Shown piece by piece: positions 7,430-15,864 of a stretch of DNA of 64,000 nt (positions are counted from its first letter, which is position 1; each line of letters starts with the position of its first letter). The notes below the pieces were generated by a model, which searched no databases, was not told where the DNA came from, and worked only from the letters and a program-made list of their open reading frames with translations. A program made the position numbers and the translations under genes. This DNA is from Leptolinea tardivitalis (lineage in GTDB: Bacteria > Chloroflexota > Anaerolineae > Anaerolineales > Anaerolineaceae): contig NZ_BBYA01000010.1 in assembly GCF_001050275.1 (NCBI RefSeq), forward strand, positions 248,001 to 312,000. Reading direction: 5' to 3'.

Positions 7430-10108
7430 GTTGTCCGTTTCAGCTATATCATCTATTCCCAAAAGAGGCAACATGTCTTCGACGAGCGTATTCGCGAGGT
7501 GAATCGGATAAGGAAGAAGGGTATTCCCAGTGCTCCAGGCAGGTGACGATCGCAGAATGTGAGTGATTGCGATTGACGCAATTGGATCATTTCCCATGAC
7601 AGGAACCATCTCGATCATTTGTTGGTTCCTGAAATACATTTTCCCGCCTCCATCAAAGCGCATTGCTTGTTGATCAGCTTTGTTGTTGTTATCCAGACGT
7701 CCAATTGAAAAGTAATGCTGTAGCTTTCCCCCAGCGTCATTGTCGACATAAAGGCTTGATTGGGCAACTCTATCTGCGTCATCAGCCTCGGCCCAGGATG
7801 TTTCATCGGTAGCTACATATTGTGGCGTTTCTCCGTCACCATGCTGTCTGAGCCAAACAACATTCATGTTCGCAAACGAATACGGTTCAAATGATTCGCT
7901 GCCAACCATGATTAGCCCTTGGTCTAATTTATCAACCTTTAAGTAATTCCAAATGGTTCGCAATTTATAAGCATCTACAATTAAAAGGGTTGGAATTTCA
8001 CGATGCTCTGCAAGCAAAACCTGTAGAAAATTTTCAAAGACTGGGGCTTCAATTTCGAATGACGCTTTTCTTCGATTTTGGATAAATGCATTTCCCAGAA
8101 GGATGGCTGCCTGATAATAATCTACCCAGTTATTACAAACCGATGGGATTTTCGCCTCAACACAACCATTAGCCAAGATGCGGACGGCTACGGGGATGCT
8201 TACGTTTCCTCGCCCGCGGAAAAAATCTTGATTATTTCGGAACATGGTAATGCCGATTATCGCTAAATCATCAGCCGTTTTTGTCGAAAAGCCAGCAGAA
8301 ATATAATCGCTTTTAAGCCCATCCAAGTGATTGCCGCTGGTCACGCCGGCCTGCCTAAGTATAAGGTCGCTGCAGGCGTTATACAGCCGGCCGAAATCGT
8401 AGTTGGCCTTTGGGTTCGTATTGTATCGGCCCATATTGGTAAGGCGTTCATAATTTGACTTAAGCGGCTTGATCATTTGGGACAGAATGCCTTCTTTGAC
8501 GCAAGCCATTCTGATGGCGTCGTGAGGGGAAAGGTAATCACTTGTTTCCGGAATTTCAATCCACGCGAATACCTTCTCGTTTTCAGTGCTTCTGAATTGA
8601 TGCAAATATTTTTGCCATTCGAGAGATAAGCGTTGTTCTGCTTCAACTCGGCTTTCTGATTTCTTCTGGCCTTCTCTTTGTTGGATTTCCAGCGGTTTGA
8701 ATAAATGGTCCGGAATGGTGACCTCGATTAAGCACACTTGGGCCGGCCACGTATCATTTTCTGTAAATATAAAATGGCGCTGCTCCACGAAATATTTCAT
8801 CGATTTAGCCATTTCTGGGGCGTATGAAGCAAGAACGATGTTCGTTTTCCGACCCTGGGATGATGCCAAGAAGGCATTAATCCGCGCCTCGTGTCTCAAA
8901 TTCGGATCAATTGGACTTTTCTTTTCAGTGTTTTTCCACGGGGCCAATGCTTTTGATTCAAAAGCGCCTTTGTAAAGCTTCATCGCACATCCTGGTTCAA
9001 GAATAGAACTGAGCCTTTTTTCAATAATCCGATATATTTCCGTTCTCTCTTTAGCGCCAAACCCACTGCCGAGTGGATGATCGGGTTCATATCCTTCGGC
9101 ATAAAGCACAAAGTAGTTGTCCTCACTTGGATTTTGATACCGCAAAGGTTCATTAAATATTTTTGATGGGTCTTGTTCTATCTCCCGAGCTTGGGCGCGG
9201 TCGAGGAGCGAATGGAAACCATCTAAAAACTTTGGCGGGGCTATTCTTGTGGATGATTTGGTCGGGGTGTTTAGCACTGGAAGGCGAACAAGGGTAGTGT
9301 TTTGATCACTCCATGCGGGATTTAATGGCTGTTTGCATCGTAATAGAATCGTAGCATTTCGGTCTTTGTTGCCTGAAACCAATGGCTTGTCCATATATCG
9401 TTGGCAGGAGATGAAAGTATGGATCCATGGCTCTTTACTTCCGGGTTGGTATTGAAGCGCGAACCGAATCATGTACGCGAATGTGTGTCCATGTTCAGAT
9501 CTCTGAGGTTCGCTTACCACTGCCAGGCCATTATCATCTTGTTGGATCAGCCCCCACTTAATTTCTCTGTCAAAAAATGATGATTGGCCACCTGCCACGA
9601 ATTGTGATGCAATGAGGCTAGGTAACGCTGAATAACGCAGGTTATTCCTCCCATCACTCAAAGCTTCGGACACAGTTGTTTCAACCCACCTCTGTTGGGA
9701 ATAATTAATCAGGTCATACAATTTTTCGGAACTTTTTTTTATGGTTGATGGTAGTACATTTGGGAACGAAGTATTCAACCAGATATCAGCCCAATGGCGA
9801 GCAAGTGAATTAACCAGATTTTCACCCGGATATTGACTGAGAGCGAGCATCTGATATAAAGGGGGCTGAGGATACACACTGGTTTTTCTAAAACCATGAA
9901 CCAGTACTGGGGAAAGGGCAGTCACCGCCTGATTTAAAAACCCCGTTTTCGCATTCATAGATGAGCTTTGGGCTAATTGCTTGGCGACATAGTTCGCTTC
10001 GCCCCACCAGTTGGAAGTTAATACATGGATGCTTTTTTCTCCTAAGGCATCCATGCGAAGGCGAAAACGAGTCGGTAAAAGATTCTGGGGGATGATTTTC
10101 CGCGGCAT
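7427..10108 (-). CDS. pPIWI-RE family protein (prokaryotic PIWI-related, RNase H-like)
   Basis: The product is 893 residues from the ATG at 10108, which has AGGA 7 nt upstream; a TTG at 10123 would add five residues. The C-terminal third carries features of the pPIWI-RE RNase H-like domain: TLLIVDAYKLRTIWNYL, SLYVDNDAGGKLQHYFSIGR, and late RSSPAW and PYPIHLANTL segments resembling the PIWI C-terminus. The N-terminal half would hold the family-specific X and MID-like regions. pPIWI-RE proteins are predicted to use nucleic-acid guides and occur with a DinG-type helicase and a PD-(D/E)XK nuclease. Both are encoded immediately upstream here, 26 bp away. I infer a role in defence against foreign DNA. 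Whether this copy cleaves cannot be told from sequence alone. Confidence 0.82.
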   Translation of the reverse strand: MPRKIIPQNLLPTRFRLRMDALGEKSIHVLTSNWWGEANYVAKQLAQSSSMNAKTGFLNQAVTALSPVLVHGFRKTSVYPQPPLYQMLALSQYPGENLVNSLARHWADIWLNTSFPNVLPSTIKKSSEKLYDLINYSQQRWVETTVSEALSDGRNNLRYSALPSLIASQFVAGGQSSFFDREIKWGLIQQDDNGLAVVSEPQRSEHGHTFAYMIRFALQYQPGSKEPWIHTFISCQRYMDKPLVSGNKDRNATILLRCKQPLNPAWSDQNTTLVRLPVLNTPTKSSTRIAPPKFLDGFHSLLDRAQAREIEQDPSKIFNEPLRYQNPSEDNYFVLYAEGYEPDHPLGSGFGAKERTEIYRIIEKRLSSILEPGCAMKLYKGAFESKALAPWKNTEKKSPIDPNLRHEARINAFLASSQGRKTNIVLASYAPEMAKSMKYFVEQRHFIFTENDTWPAQVCLIEVTIPDHLFKPLEIQQREGQKKSESRVEAEQRLSLEWQKYLHQFRSTENEKVFAWIEIPETSDYLSPHDAIRMACVKEGILSQMIKPLKSNYERLTNMGRYNTNPKANYDFGRLYNACSDLILRQAGVTSGNHLDGLKSDYISAGFSTKTADDLAIIGITMFRNNQDFFRGRGNVSIPVAVRILANGCVEAKIPSVCNNWVDYYQAAILLGNAFIQNRRKASFEIEAPVFENFLQVLLAEHREIPTLLIVDAYKLRTIWNYLKVDKLDQGLIMVGSESFEPYSFANMNVVWLRQHGDGETPQYVATDETSWAEADDADRVAQSSLYVDNDAGGKLQHYFSIGRLDNNNKADQQAMRFDGGGKMYFRNQQMIEMVPVMGNDPIASIAITHILRSSPAWSTGNTLLPYPIHLANTLVEDMLPLLGIDDIAETDN

Positions 10109-10134
10109 ATTTTTTCCTTTCAATGGTCTAACGA

Positions 10135-13100
10135 TTAATTCCCATCCATACTGAACGAGCTGTTGTAATTACTAAAATCGAGTTGAACCCCAATCGGTGA
10201 TTGAAGTCCGTCATAAAAGGCCCCATACAATGCCCGTCCGACGTCGCTATTGGTGTAATTTAATAGACGCTCAATCATGGCTGCCAGGAGACTGTCACCA
10301 GGGTGGGCAACAAGATCGCCCTCAGAAGTTTTCTGACTATTAACCCAAGAGGCGTCCACAAAATAAGCTCTAAATGGAACTCCACCTCGCACCAACCGAC
10401 CGCAAGTTTGAATGACTGAACTTGCAGTGCTGGCACCGAGTTCTTTCTTATCCGTTTCTTCCATTAAACGATAGAATTTTCCTCTTTCCATTGCCTGCCA
10501 AGCGTTCCGAGCTTCGATTCGTAAGGCATTGACCTGGGCAAGAATATTCGAAGAATTCTTTGACCATAGATTATTTTCTGGATTTAGCCATTCATCAAGT
10601 TTATGGTTAATTCCAGCCACCATCGTCATTGCATCAAACGGCGGCGTCATGGGCCTGATTAGAAAATATATCGATCCATAAGCCGCTCTACCGGTTTTGG
10701 GACTGACAATGTTATATCCGCGACTGATTGCCCCCATCGGCGCGACAAGGATACGAGCCAGGTGACCGCTAGCTTCGACTTCACTCCGTTTGATCGCTTT
10801 ATACGGTCGCCAATCCCAATCTAAGGTTTCGTTGCTTCTAACGAGGGCATATACATCTTCTGCTAAGTCAGACTTAAGTGAGCTGCGCAGAATCGTTGCA
10901 GTTTGTTCGGCCTGTTCGTAAGAATTTACGATGAGCAAGATCCGAGCTCGATCTTCCCAATCTGCGTCGACCTTACTTAATTGGTCAAGTTTTTCTAGCT
11001 CTCTAACAAGGGGGGACATGAATTTGTCAGGGTGGCGGGCCAGAGCCAGGATCATTTGCTCCAGGTTCTCGCCCATTTCTTTGCCAGCACCTGACACCCG
11101 CAGGTAATGCACAGATTTCTTTTTGCTCCCCTTACTTTCGGTTGATTGGGGCAAATAAGTAAAAGTGCTTTTGCGAATTGCATCCTGGATCGAATTGTCA
11201 GGTTCGAGGATTCCAACAACTGGAACCGCAAAGTGGAATTTTGCTGAATCTGGCATCCAACTGGTTCCGGACATCGCCAATACGTTCGGACCGGCTTTTC
11301 CATCCAAATCCGATAAAAGATGGTCAAAGTTCTGAACAAAAAAGCGACCCACAGCTGCGTATTCGAAAACTGCTAGGCTGAGCACCTTACGAGCTGTATC
11401 TCCTTCTTCGGTCGTGCGGAATCCTCGCCAGCGACCCAGAGGTGGGGTAGGCAGGAGGCCGGCGAAAGATGGTGGTATGAGGGTTGGTCCTCCGTTTTCA
11501 CCGAATAACTCCTCAACATAATGCCATCCATAAAAGAGGCCGCGTAAATCACGATCTAGCGCTGATGCGACCAATCCGAGTTCAAGACGCCGTGTGAGCG
11601 TAGACATATCTTGGGGATTACCAGTGTTTTCGCTATCGCCTCGATTTTTTGATTTCGCTTCACCTCTTACCTTTATTTCATCCTGGATATGCTGTGGTAG
11701 ACCCTCCATTGTTTTCTTGATCCAGGCCGAAACACTCTTGTTTGTTGATGGATTAATTTCACCACGGCCATAAGATGCAATTTGTAGTGAAAGGAGTATC
11801 AGTTCGGATTTCTCATCGCGATTGCTAAACAATTCAGTCGATAGATCGGCTTGCTGCATCGAGATGAAACGTTCTTGGAGGGATTGATACAAATCCCTAA
11901 CCTCTTTAGGCGCATCCTCACCTTCCCATAAGCTGTACCCAGAAATACGGCCAGCGAGTTCGGATAGGATACGCAGCGATGTAAAAGGCCGGACAGATAA
12001 CCAATTTCGCAAATCCAAATTCCGTTCGAGCAAGCCTAAAAAGTTCCGCAATGCAGGCATGGTTTGGTCATACGATTGCCGCCAGCGATCCACATCAGTG
12101 CTTTCCCGAAATTTGCCACTGGGATAGTTGCTGATTTTTCGTAAAGTGTCTTGCAGCAATCCTCCTGCGCCTGTGTCATCTAAAATAAGATCTGGAGCCA
12201 ATAATTTATCAAACCATCCTTGTACGGAATCAATCTCATCCAGAATCACCAACGTTGATTGTTCGTAAACCAATAGCCATAAAGGGATTTGTCTATTATC
12301 CACTTGCGAAGGGACTTTGGCCTGGCCCAACCCGCCCATTGTTGTCACCCATATTGGGGAATCGATCATATCCCGATACACTTGTTGCATTGGACAGATC
12401 GAAAACAAAGGGCACAGAAAATGTTTCTTTCGATCGCTCTTATCATTTAATTCAAAAAGCTCATTGCATGGTTCGTTTCCTGGCTCCATGCTGCCCTCAA
12501 CAGTTTCGTCAATATTGGCAAGCCAATGCTTGACAAGGCAAGTGGTATCTAGAAATCTCAATCGCCATTGATCAGAAGCGATTGAAAATTCTTTTTGTCT
12601 GTACACGTTGATGAGATGAGAATCCCGCATCGTGGCACCGAGCAACGGGACCGCGACCGGAAAATCGTTATTTGCAAGCAAGTTATTGAAATATTCGGAC
12701 ATCCGTAGGACTTCGACAACATCTGCGACCACCAAAGTAACCCGTTGGCTCGGATGGTGTTGGGCGATATCAAAGGCGATCAAGGTAGCGATTGTACTTT
12801 TCCCGGATCCGACCATACCAGCGACATGAGTCATTCCTGAAATAGCTAACGCTTCTGTATTTACCTCGCTCAGACTTCCATCTGGACGTCTAGCTCGATA
12901 CCGTATCATTGAGTCAATGCGGTCAAGCCATTTGTTGGGGCGTTTATATCCCTGGCTTTGTTCTAGATGATCCATTTCTATAGCCAGTTCGCGCAATTGT
13001 TGATGTGAGTAGGTCTGCTTGGTTCGTTCAGGGTGCACCTTGAAACTGGAAACTGGATGTTTCCGTGCTTCTCTCAATATTTTTTCCGAAAAAACCACTT

Positions 13101-13599
13101 CACCCTTGTACTCTCGGTTATATGCGAATCCATATGATCCTTGAGAGGCAATCGACCGCTTTTCTTTCCTGAACGGTAATACCCCTGAAAACACTTCATC
13201 ATATACTTTTATTCTCTGTGTTTGTCTCCCGGTTCGTGAAAGCGGTTCTACCTCGTAATTTTCATCGCCGGGCAATCGATATACCCTCTTATTTTCAGGA
13301 TATTGAGCGTAGGTCGAAAAATCGAATTGCCAATCTCTTTTACTCGTCCGGTGGATGACTGCCCGATAATTTGCAAGCCAACGTTTTTGAATTTCATTCA
13401 GTTGCAGGTCAGCTAAAGCTGGCGTAACCAACCCTTGATTGAGAGCCCAAATGGTCATTGCTGGCTGGTCTTGTAATCCAAGCATTTCAAGTAGGCGGAG
13501 CCCCGTTTCCACTCTGATGAGGAGATTAAAACTTATCTCCTTATCGTTACTTTCGGTAGGAAATCGGGTTTTGAACAAATCCTGAAGTGAAGAATACAT
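10135..13599 (-). CDS. DinG-type superfamily 2 helicase of the pPIWI-RE module
   Basis: This 1,154-residue protein has a Walker A motif, GMVGSGKST, near residue 260; a Walker B/DExx motif, STLVILDEIDS, near 450; and a late motif VI, QTCGRLVRGG. Between motifs I and II four cysteines (DTTCL, EPCNE, FLCPL, SICPM) are placed like the iron-sulfur ligands of XPD/DinG helicases. The N-terminal 250 residues are specific to this family and match the expected pPIWI_RE_Z-type extension. In this module the helicase is thought to open duplexes or R-loops for the PIWI protein. The start at 13599 has GGAG upstream. The gene lies 53 bp after the nuclease gene and 26 bp before the PIWI gene. Confidence 0.82.
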   Translation of the reverse strand: MYSSLQDLFKTRFPTESNDKEISFNLLIRVETGLRLLEMLGLQDQPAMTIWALNQGLVTPALADLQLNEIQKRWLANYRAVIHRTSKRDWQFDFSTYAQYPENKRVYRLPGDENYEVEPLSRTGRQTQRIKVYDEVFSGVLPFRKEKRSIASQGSYGFAYNREYKGEVVFSEKILREARKHPVSSFKVHPERTKQTYSHQQLRELAIEMDHLEQSQGYKRPNKWLDRIDSMIRYRARRPDGSLSEVNTEALAISGMTHVAGMVGSGKSTIATLIAFDIAQHHPSQRVTLVVADVVEVLRMSEYFNNLLANNDFPVAVPLLGATMRDSHLINVYRQKEFSIASDQWRLRFLDTTCLVKHWLANIDETVEGSMEPGNEPCNELFELNDKSDRKKHFLCPLFSICPMQQVYRDMIDSPIWVTTMGGLGQAKVPSQVDNRQIPLWLLVYEQSTLVILDEIDSVQGWFDKLLAPDLILDDTGAGGLLQDTLRKISNYPSGKFRESTDVDRWRQSYDQTMPALRNFLGLLERNLDLRNWLSVRPFTSLRILSELAGRISGYSLWEGEDAPKEVRDLYQSLQERFISMQQADLSTELFSNRDEKSELILLSLQIASYGRGEINPSTNKSVSAWIKKTMEGLPQHIQDEIKVRGEAKSKNRGDSENTGNPQDMSTLTRRLELGLVASALDRDLRGLFYGWHYVEELFGENGGPTLIPPSFAGLLPTPPLGRWRGFRTTEEGDTARKVLSLAVFEYAAVGRFFVQNFDHLLSDLDGKAGPNVLAMSGTSWMPDSAKFHFAVPVVGILEPDNSIQDAIRKSTFTYLPQSTESKGSKKKSVHYLRVSGAGKEMGENLEQMILALARHPDKFMSPLVRELEKLDQLSKVDADWEDRARILLIVNSYEQAEQTATILRSSLKSDLAEDVYALVRSNETLDWDWRPYKAIKRSEVEASGHLARILVAPMGAISRGYNIVSPKTGRAAYGSIYFLIRPMTPPFDAMTMVAGINHKLDEWLNPENNLWSKNSSNILAQVNALRIEARNAWQAMERGKFYRLMEETDKKELGASTASSVIQTCGRLVRGGVPFRAYFVDASWVNSQKTSEGDLVAHPGDSLLAAMIERLLNYTNSDVGRALYGAFYDGLQSPIGVQLDFSNYNSSFSMDGN

Positions 13600-13620
13600 A
13601 ATTGTCAGTCTCCTTTTCGG

Positions 13621-13642
13621 TTTAAGGCAAACGAACTTGATT
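13621..13642. repeat. half-copy of the PIWI-operon 3' inverted repeat
   Basis: Twenty-two bases here match 7391-7412 with a single mismatch (7405 is T, here A). The copy lies in the 53-bp gap between the nuclease and helicase genes, 6 kb from the complete inverted repeat at the end of the same operon. It keeps one arm and the loop but not the second arm. Confidence 0.65.
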
Positions 13643-13652
13643 TACCTTCGAC

Positions 13653-14747
13653 CTATGCCTTGGTAACTTCCCTCAAGAATGTGCTCATCAATTGGATCTT
13701 CGCTTGGGGGGCCAGTTTCTTTAATTTCTGAAGATACCCTGAAGTCATCCTTTCCCGGTAATCCGGGATGACGTAATAGAATTTCACGTCTTTCTTATAG
13801 GGCGGGCGAGATTGGCGCAACAAATTGCTCAGGGTAAATTCGCTGGCATAATCCTTGACATCAATTGCCCAGCGCATGTTTCCATTTTTCTCAACGAGCA
13901 GGTCATACCGGTCAGCCTCAGGCCATAATGCGATAGATACGCCCGGAATTTTGGCGAGTTCTCGATGCAACTCCAACTCCGGCAATCCTGGCAATTGAAC
14001 TCGTTTTCTGAAGGTCATTTTCAGTGTGCTTATTTCATTAGTGATCGCTCTTGCCTGAGCAAGGTCTACAATCTGCTCGCATAAGCCCTTCGTCGCGCAT
14101 CTGGGTTTTTCGTCTGCCCAAATCAATATTCCATTGCAGCGAGGGCAGAGCCAGTATTTCCCTTCATGAAGCATATTGGGAGATGGTTTTTCATAGAAGT
14201 CGCTAACTTTTCCCATTAATTGGATTGTTTCATTAGGTATATGGATGCCATCACTGATGTTGATCCATGGATTTTCAATTAGAAACCGTCGAAGGGTTAC
14301 ATAAGCGTCTTCCAATTCGGGGTGTTTTTGAACTTTTAGAACAGCGTCACGAATCTTACGGTTATCTAGAACAAGTTTGAGCTCGCTGGCATTGAATTTC
14401 TGATTACCAGAAAGGTCATCCAGATCGAGCAGCAGTTCTTCCACCTGGCTGGATATTTGTAGCTGCGAATCGATCATTGGGATATCAGGATCAATCCCAT
14501 CTGGCAGCTCAGAAAATGGCCACCAATCCTTGAGAGGCGTTTGAATCATTCGGAGAAACTCACTGATCGACTGGAATTTCCAATTACCTTGTTCTATGTA
14601 AGCACCAAAGAGCAGACCTCGGGCTCTGATTAGGGTGGATGGATACGGGTACATCCAATTATTTTCAGCAAGGGCAACCAACCCCGACATCAAAAATGAC
14701 AATGTTTCGTTGGATTTACTTGTATCTACGTAATTCTCTTCCTTCAT
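13653..14747 (-). CDS. PD-(D/E)XK nuclease with zinc ribbon, pPIWI-RE associated
   Basis: The product is 364 residues. A four-cysteine zinc ribbon (CPRC with a second CATKGLC pair) lies near residues 198-225. The C-terminal domain has LHRELAKIPGVSIALW, then RYDLLVEK and MRWAIDVKDYA, which gives an Asp...Asp-x-Lys catalytic set of the restriction-endonuclease fold near residues 275-298. The third gene of typical pPIWI-RE loci is a REase-fold protein of this kind. It is 23 bp downstream of the WYL gene and starts after AAAGGGG. I infer that it cuts DNA opened by the helicase and PIWI protein. The N-terminal 190 residues are unassigned. Confidence 0.78.
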   Translation of the reverse strand: MKEENYVDTSKSNETLSFLMSGLVALAENNWMYPYPSTLIRARGLLFGAYIEQGNWKFQSISEFLRMIQTPLKDWWPFSELPDGIDPDIPMIDSQLQISSQVEELLLDLDDLSGNQKFNASELKLVLDNRKIRDAVLKVQKHPELEDAYVTLRRFLIENPWINISDGIHIPNETIQLMGKVSDFYEKPSPNMLHEGKYWLCPRCNGILIWADEKPRCATKGLCEQIVDLAQARAITNEISTLKMTFRKRVQLPGLPELELHRELAKIPGVSIALWPEADRYDLLVEKNGNMRWAIDVKDYASEFTLSNLLRQSRPPYKKDVKFYYVIPDYRERMTSGYLQKLKKLAPQAKIQLMSTFLREVTKA

Positions 14748-14770
14748 TGCCGCCCCTTTCTTATCTTGTT

Positions 14771-15742
14771 TTAGATTCCATAAACGCCTGCTACGCTCTT
14801 GATTTCATCAATACATTCTTGGCGTAAACTTTCTGGAGAAAGAACTTCAGCGCCACTCCCGTATTGCAACACCCAACGTTTTACTTCACCAAGGCCACCA
14901 GTTTTCAGGTGTAGGATTAGGCTTCCATCCTCAAGTTCTTCAACCTTCTGCGATGCATGCCAATTCCGTTCACGGATATATCGTGCGGTAACAGCGTTAA
15001 ATTTGATCGATACATCAGTTGCCTCACCACCTCGGTCAGCCTGGAAGGCACTGCCCATCCAATCTGAGATCGAGAATTTCGCATCCCGAATAAATTTTTC
15101 TGGCAAAATTTTTAAGTTTTCAATTCGACTCACCAGAAAGGTGCGAAACTCATTGCGCAGTTTATCGAAAGCGATAAGATACCAATCTCCCCTAACGTTA
15201 TTTAGGTGGTATGGCATAACCGTTCGTTCTGTATATTCACCACGATATGCAGCGTAATATCGAATCCACAAACATTGACTTCCGTAAATTGCATGGTGGA
15301 TATCCAATAAGAATTGTTCATTTGCTGAGATCAACATTGGCGCAGAGAAGGTGTAATGCGATCGAAGCGTATCCATATCAACTGTTACTGGGCCTTTGAC
15401 ACCTTTGGAAATCTTTTCAACTGCCGAGCGCAGGGAAGATTCCAAGCTGGTTCCCAGATACCTTTTTGAAATTTCTACACTCAGGAAAAAAGCTAATAAT
15501 TCGCCTTCAGTTACAATCATTCCCGGTAAAACCCAAGTTTTATCAGAATAATACCAACCGCCTCGAACACGGTCGAATTCGATTGGAGCTCCCAGACGAT
15601 TTATCATAAAATCTCGATCGTTAAATATGACGCGCCGGCTTACTTCAAGGGATTTCGATAGTCGATTTGCATTGGGATACTCATCGTCTCTGATCCGACG
15701 ATCAATTTCCATGATTCGTTCAAGTTGTTGCCTCTGAGACAT
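14771..15742 (-). CDS. WYL-domain transcriptional regulator
   Basis: This 323-residue protein has an N-terminal winged helix-turn-helix (residues 1-65; NRLSKSLEVSRRVIFNDRDF) and a central WYL-type domain (LWIRYYAAYRGEYTERTVMPYHLNNVRGDWYLIAF split over residues about 160-200), followed by a C-terminal extension. WYL proteins such as BrxR and CapW are known repressors of defence operons that bind inverted repeats near the promoter. A perfect palindrome lies 46 bp upstream of this start, and the same core lies upstream of the AddAB-like operon. The gene is first in the pPIWI-RE operon. I infer that it autoregulates this operon and also controls the AddAB operon. Confidence 0.85.
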   Translation of the reverse strand: MSQRQQLERIMEIDRRIRDDEYPNANRLSKSLEVSRRVIFNDRDFMINRLGAPIEFDRVRGGWYYSDKTWVLPGMIVTEGELLAFFLSVEISKRYLGTSLESSLRSAVEKISKGVKGPVTVDMDTLRSHYTFSAPMLISANEQFLLDIHHAIYGSQCLWIRYYAAYRGEYTERTVMPYHLNNVRGDWYLIAFDKLRNEFRTFLVSRIENLKILPEKFIRDAKFSISDWMGSAFQADRGGEATDVSIKFNAVTARYIRERNWHASQKVEELEDGSLILHLKTGGLGEVKRWVLQYGSGAEVLSPESLRQECIDEIKSVAGVYGI

Positions 15743-15787
15743 AATTTACTTTCCCTTTCTATCATCCATGATACAAGTATTGAGGAA

Positions 15788-15812
15788 CGGAGTGCACACA
15801 ACGTGCACTCCG
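15788..15812. promoter_or_regulatory. palindromic operator of the WYL/pPIWI-RE operon
   Basis: The arms CGGAGTGCAC (15788-15797) and GTGCACTCCG (15803-15812) are perfect complements around ACAAC. The core AGTGCACACAACGTGCACT recurs at 22531-22549 with one change in the spacer. It lies 46 bp upstream of the WYL start codon, where a repressor would cover the promoter. The probable regulator is the WYL protein. Confidence 0.75.
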
Positions 15813-15864
15813 AGTAAGTTTTGCACCCTGAAATTTTTCATTATAAGGAAAAAGCCCAGTATCT

